Shown: piece after piece, positions 6,538-9,969 of the stretch
Numbering within the stretch: the first letter of the stretch is position 1
Layout of the letters: each line of letters opens with the position of its first letter
Assembly (NCBI GenBank): GCA_002068715.1
Contig: MWAR01000571.1
Coordinates: 1 to 9,969 of the forward strand
Length of the DNA: 9,969 bases
Source of the DNA: a bacterium ADurb.Bin374
GTDB lineage: Bacteria > Riflebacteria > Ozemobacteria > Ozemobacterales > Ozemobacteraceae
Direction of reading: 5' to 3'
Made by a program: the position numbers and the translations under genes
The notes under the pieces: generated by a model
What the model was told of the DNA's origin: nothing
The model's input: the letters and a program-made list of their open reading frames with translations, nothing else
Database searches by the model: none

Positions 6538-7545
6538 ATGAATGTTCTCGTCACCGGAGCCGCCGGATTCATCGGATACCACGTCGGCGAAAAACTGCTT
6601 GCCCGTGGCGACACCGTCGTCGGCTTCGACAACGTCAACGACTACTACGAGGTCTCCCTGAAAGAAGCCCGCCTTGCCAGACTGACCGGAAAACCAGGCT
6701 TCCGCTTCGTCCGGGCCGACCTGGCCGACAAGGCCGCTGTCGACCGCTTGTTTGCGGAATGCCGCTTCGACCGGGTCATCCACCTCGCGGCCCAGGCCGG
6801 TGTCCGGTACAGCCTCGAACACCCCGAAGCCTACGTCGAGGCGAACCTGGTCGGCTTCGTGAACATCCTCGAAGCCTGTCGGCATGCGAAGGTCCCGCAC
6901 CTCGCCTACGCCTCGTCGAGCTCGGTCTACGGCGCCAACACGCGCATGCCGTTCTCGGTCCACCACAACGTCGACCACCCCGTCTCCCTGTATGCCGCGA
7001 CGAAGAAGGCCAACGAGCTGATGGCCCATACCTATTCGCATCTGTTCCGGCTTCCGACGACCGGCCTGCGGTTCTTCACCGTCTACGGCCCCTGGGGCCG
7101 GCCCGACATGGCTCTGTTCGGCTTCACGAAGAAGATCCTGGCCGGCCAGCCGATCGAAGTGTTCAACCACGGGAAGATGCGGCGCGACTTCACCTACATC
7201 GACGACATCGTCGAGGGCGTGGTTCGCGTCTCAGACCGCATCCCGGAACCGGACCCCTCCTGGTCGGGCGAACAGCCCGATCCGGGAACCAGCCTCGCTC
7301 CATACCGCGTCTACAACATCGGGAACCACCGACCCGTCGAACTGCTCGAATTCATCGGCATCATCGAGAAAAAACTCGGCCGCACCGCCGAGAAGAAGCT
7401 GATGCCCATCCAGCCCGGCGACGTGCCCGCGACGTATGCCGACGTCGCCGATCTCCAGCGGGACGTCGGCTTCGCTCCGGCGACGCCGCTCGAGGTCGGA
7501 ATCGGCCGGTTCATCGATTGGTATAGAGAATACTATAAAATCTGA
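6538..7545 (+). CDS. UDP-glucuronate 4-epimerase (NAD-dependent, extended SDR)
   Basis: This is a cytoplasmic SDR-family epimerase, 335 residues, the usual length. It interconverts UDP-glucuronate and UDP-galacturonate using bound NAD, supplying galacturonate for capsule, LPS or exopolysaccharide. Visible motifs are the Rossmann GAAGFIG (7-13), Asp31 following the second strand ('GFDNVNDYY'), the catalytic Ser cluster 126-129 ('[16 protein letters not shown]') and the active-site Tyr152-x3-Lys156. '[19 protein letters not shown]' (212-230), '[18 protein letters not shown]' (256-273) and '[14 protein letters not shown]' (290-303) are hallmarks of the CapI/LpsL/GAE branch and separate it from GalE and RmlB. 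The start is set by the ribosome binding site and by the Rossmann strand at residue 2. No glycosyltransferase gene is adjacent, so the polymer it serves is unknown. It is probably monocistronic. Confidence 0.94.
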   Translation: MNVLVTGAAGFIGYHVGEKLLARGDTVVGFDNVNDYYEVSLKEARLARLTGKPGFRFVRADLADKAAVDRLFAECRFDRVIHLAAQAGVRYSLEHPEAYVEANLVGFVNILEACRHAKVPHLAYASSSSVYGANTRMPFSVHHNVDHPVSLYAATKKANELMAHTYSHLFRLPTTGLRFFTVYGPWGRPDMALFGFTKKILAGQPIEVFNHGKMRRDFTYIDDIVEGVVRVSDRIPEPDPSWSGEQPDPGTSLAPYRVYNIGNHRPVELLEFIGIIEKKLGRTAEKKLMPIQPGDVPATYADVADLQRDVGFAPATPLEVGIGRFIDWYREYYKI

Positions 7546-7706
7546 TGGGTCCTGCAAGATGAAACCCGCCCGTTCGTCCTGGACTTGCCGACGTCTGTCC
7601 CGAGTCTGAAGCAGGGGGCGGGAGCCTCTCGTCCTTCGCCGGATACGGCGCGAACGGGTGTGACACGATGGCTTTCACTATGCGGGAATCGATACAAATC
7701 CCGACC
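7546..7706. other. Non-coding spacer downstream of the epimerase
   Basis: This is the part of the convergent gap before the terminator. I find no gene with coding character on either strand. A weak stem CGGGA/TCCCG (7683-7687 with 7699-7703, 11-nt loop) is the only small structure noted, and no good plus-strand terminator with a T-tract is visible. Confidence 0.5.
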
Positions 7707-7746
7707 AAAACGAAGCCCCCGGACGGCTTGCCGCTCGGGGGCTTCG
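7707..7746 (-). terminator. Strong intrinsic terminator of the GAF sensor gene
   Basis: CGAAGCCCCCG (7711-7721) and CGGGGGCTTCG (7736-7746) form a perfect 11-bp stem. An inner CGG/CCG stem (7724-7726 with 7731-7733) closes a CTTG tetraloop. Read on the minus strand the hairpin runs straight into TTTTGG (7705-7710). It begins 21 nt past the sensor's stop codon. On the plus strand it is followed by TGCGCAGG, so it is a poorer terminator for the epimerase, though it may still slow read-through. Confidence 0.85.
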
Positions 7747-7767
7747 TGCGCAGGGCTTCGATCGGGG

Positions 7768-9969
7768 CTATGCCACGAGATTTTCGCGGTAGAAGTTTTC
7801 CCAGAGTTCCTTTTCCTCGTTCAGGGTCATGAGGGCGAGATGGTCCGTCGCGAGCTTCGCGGCGAGGTCGATCAGCGGCATCGTGGCGGCAGCCGCGTCG
7901 GGAAGCTGGATGAACATCACGCCGAGCATGCGGGCGCCCTGAGTCATCGGAAAAGCGATCAGAATCGACGAGTCGATCTGGTCCTTCACGGAGGCCTTGT
8001 GGGCGGGATTGGTCTGGAGGGCCCTGAAAACCCGTTCCTCGACCGAGCGCATTTCATACTTGCGGCTGGTGTCCAGGCGGGCCAGCGGCTGGATCATGCC
8101 GTCGGTATGGACGCGGAACATCGAGACGTCGGATGCGTTCGTGAGCTTGCCGAGGGATTTGCTGAAACTCTGGAACGGGAGTTCGCCCTTGCCGGGCGAC
8201 AGACGCATGAGGTCCATCAGGCCGGTGATCTGTGCGTCGAGGGTCACGATCGTCGCTTTCAGCCCCTGGCGCTGGACGGCCTCGGCCTGGGTGGTGATGG
8301 CGTGCTTGAGGGCGATTGCCGTCTGAGACAGGTAGTAGGTCAGAAGCGAGATCATCTTTTCGGGGTTTTCCTCGGCGCCGAACCGGTCGAACATCATCAT
8401 GCCGAGCAGTTCCGACTCGTGCCGCACCGGGATGTAGGCGACCATGCGCTGGACCGGGCCGTTCGAGATCTCGAGCGTCGCGGATTTTTCCGGATGGATT
8501 TCCGCCTTGATGATGACCGGCTGGCCGTCGATGATGACCGGCTCGAGGATTTTCGGGTTCTTGCGCGGCACGTCGAGCAGGCTGGGTGAGGCTTTCCGGG
8601 TGTCGAGGATCTCGTTGAGGCGGTTCGGCGCGTTCGACGACAGGAAGATGTGCAGGCAGGCGTCGTCGAGTTTGAACAGTGCCTTGGTCCGGCGCTCGAT
8701 CATCGAGACGAGCGTGTCGAGCTGGTTGCAGTTCTTCAGCAGCTCGGTGACCTCTTCCAGGATCATCTGCTTGTAGGTGAGGTCGACCGTGAGAGCGTCA
8801 TTCGATGATTTGACGCAGGCCAATTCGGCTTTCAGGGCCGAGATGTGATTGTCCTGTTCCGACCGTTTGTTCTCGAGGAGCCGGAGTCTGTCGGTGAGAT
8901 CGTCGATTTCCTGCGAGCGCTCGTTGGCCTGTTTCAGGCTCTTCATCAGCTGCTGGTTGATCTCCTTGCCGTCCAGGACCGATTTTTCGAGGTCGAGGCG
9001 GGTTGTGTCCAGGGCCTGCTTCAATTCGTCGACGCGCGCCTTGAGGAAGATCGGTTCGGTCAGATCATCGGCGATCAGCAGGATCATGGGCTGGTGCTCG
9101 TTTCCCGCCATCGGCACGAGGCGGCACGAAACGGTGTGGATGTTTCCCTCACCCGACTGGATGCGGATTCGTTCGATTTCCTTCACGCGGCCGCCGGTCA
9201 GGACCGACTGCATGACGTATCCCATGCCGTACTGCCGGAACGCGGGAATCGCGTCCAGGATGTTCCGGCCGGTCAAATCGTTCGCGAACAGGCCGGAAGC
9301 CCCCCGACGGTATTTCACGACGCTCCCCTCGGAGTTGAGAATGAACCAGGCCGTAGATATATTTTCAGCGATATTGTTTTCGGCGATCCCGTCGAGGCGG
9401 CTCTGGTCGAGAAGCCGCTGGAGAAAGTAGATGCGCTCCTTGAAGATGGCGGTCAGGTTGTGCGCGAGATACGTAGTGCCGAGAAACGCGACGACCATGA
9501 CGGCGTAGCTTGCGACCGCCCAGCCGAGCGACATGCTCAGGTCGCCAAACTCGGGACCATAGAACTTGATATGCATCAGAACCTTGAAGTGGACGAGCAG
9601 ACACAGCACGAAATAGGCGCTGCCGGTCAGACCGGCATAGACCGCACCCTTGTAGAAGCCCATCACCGCGCCGGCAACGATGATCGGTATCACGGCCAGG
9701 ATCATCAGCGGGCTTTCGGGGGAGCCGGTGTAGCGGACGAACAGGGTGATCATCAGCAGGTCGACGATCACCTGGGTGTGCATGACGTTGTCGAGGGACA
9801 GCAGGTTGAACCGGACGCCCCTGAACAGTTCGAGCACCATCAGATACATCGTGGTGACGAGCCTGAACAGCAGGCGCGGCAGGATCGTGACCGCACGCGG
9901 TCCGGCCGTCTTGATCTCGCCGAGATGCCTGATCAGAAGGAGATTCAGCAGCCGGCGAAGCGCCGGAAC
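7768..9969 (-). CDS. Membrane sensor protein: PilS-like membrane region, PAS, coiled coil, two GAF domains (5' partial)
   Basis: The frame stays open from the TAG at 7768-7770 to the right edge, 733 residues. The Met at 9849 is preceded by 40 in-frame residues of protein-like sequence, so the true start lies beyond 9969. Numbered from that Met: hydrophobic segments at about 24-39, 47-66, 68-90 and 107-130, where 'VDLLMITLFVRYTGSPESPL' resembles the six-helix sensing region of PilS-type histidine kinases; a PAS-like domain (about 150-262); a long heptad-rich coiled coil (about 268-372); and two GAF-like domains (about 373-517 and 535-675). The C-terminus ends 'ENFYRENLVA', with no H-box, no HATPase and no GGDEF or phosphatase motif. 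A role in membrane-associated sensing is inferred; the ligand and output are unknown. It is followed by a strong terminator, so any co-transcribed partner must lie upstream, outside the window. Confidence 0.82.
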   Translation of the reverse strand, partial: VPALRRLLNLLLIRHLGEIKTAGPRAVTILPRLLFRLVTTMYLMVLELFRGVRFNLLSLDNVMHTQVIVDLLMITLFVRYTGSPESPLMILAVIPIIVAGAVMGFYKGAVYAGLTGSAYFVLCLLVHFKVLMHIKFYGPEFGDLSMSLGWAVASYAVMVVAFLGTTYLAHNLTAIFKERIYFLQRLLDQSRLDGIAENNIAENISTAWFILNSEGSVVKYRRGASGLFANDLTGRNILDAIPAFRQYGMGYVMQSVLTGGRVKEIERIRIQSGEGNIHTVSCRLVPMAGNEHQPMILLIADDLTEPIFLKARVDELKQALDTTRLDLEKSVLDGKEINQQLMKSLKQANERSQEIDDLTDRLRLLENKRSEQDNHISALKAELACVKSSNDALTVDLTYKQMILEEVTELLKNCNQLDTLVSMIERRTKALFKLDDACLHIFLSSNAPNRLNEILDTRKASPSLLDVPRKNPKILEPVIIDGQPVIIKAEIHPEKSATLEISNGPVQRMVAYIPVRHESELLGMMMFDRFGAEENPEKMISLLTYYLSQTAIALKHAITTQAEAVQRQGLKATIVTLDAQITGLMDLMRLSPGKGELPFQSFSKSLGKLTNASDVSMFRVHTDGMIQPLARLDTSRKYEMRSVEERVFRALQTNPAHKASVKDQIDSSILIAFPMTQGARMLGVMFIQLPDAAAATMPLIDLAAKLATDHLALMTLNEEKELWENFYRENLVA

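Noticed and set aside
6514..7170. 218-residue open frame on the minus strand, antisense to the epimerase
   Set aside because: The epimerase frame carries every family motif. The antisense product is Val/Gly/Asp-rich with no recognisable fold.
7511..7708. 65-residue open frame on the minus strand between the terminator and the epimerase end
   Set aside because: It begins directly at the terminator T-tract, overlaps the epimerase 3' end, has no evident ribosome binding site and resembles nothing I know.
7585..8589. 334-residue open frame on the plus strand, antisense to the sensor gene
   Set aside because: It runs through the terminator hairpin and the opposite strand of the GAF domains, with His/Arg/Asp-rich low-information sequence.

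Overview
This GC-rich window (about 60% G+C by eye) looks like an ordinary chromosomal segment of a Gram-negative-type bacterium with an anaerobic or facultatively anaerobic metabolism. It has a ferredoxin-dependent 2-oxoacid oxidoreductase, a metal-binding protein with a signal peptide, a nucleotide-sugar epimerase typical of surface polysaccharide synthesis, and a PilS-like membrane sensor. The mix of HEAT/TPR proteins and GAF-domain sensors would suit a deep-branching lineage, for example Riflebacteria/Ozemobacteria or a deltaproteobacterial group. That placement is a low-confidence guess; no marker gene here settles it. I see no RNA gene, insertion sequence, phage gene or CRISPR array.

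Layout. (1) 1-1308 (+): the 3' part of a gene whose product has HEAT repeats followed by six TPRs; its start lies off the left edge. (2) 1423-6364 (-): a tight five-gene cluster in the order iorA, iorB, znuA, znuC, znuB. The gap between iorA and iorB is 2 nt, and the next three junctions overlap by 4, 4 and 8 nt. An extended -10 promoter at 6454-6462 and a stem-loop at 1387-1410 bracket the cluster, so it is probably one transcript. (3) 6365-6537: a divergent promoter region. (4) 6538-7545 (+): a UDP-glucuronate 4-epimerase. (5) 7546-7767: a convergent spacer with a strong intrinsic terminator for the minus-strand gene. (6) 7768-9969 (-): a membrane sensor with PAS, coiled-coil and two GAF regions and no kinase domain; its N-terminus runs off the right edge.

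How the genes work together. IorA and IorB form a thiamine-diphosphate/Fe-S enzyme that oxidises aryl pyruvates (from aromatic amino acid transamination) to aryl-acetyl-CoA and reduces ferredoxin. ZnuA, ZnuC and ZnuB form a high-affinity Zn(II) (or Mn(II)) ABC importer. Their apparent translational coupling is the most unusual aspect of the window, because no established pathway links the two. The epimerase supplies UDP-galacturonate for envelope glycans. The sensor and the HEAT-TPR protein have no partner visible here. I found no convincing undescribed system; the findings are modest anomalies.
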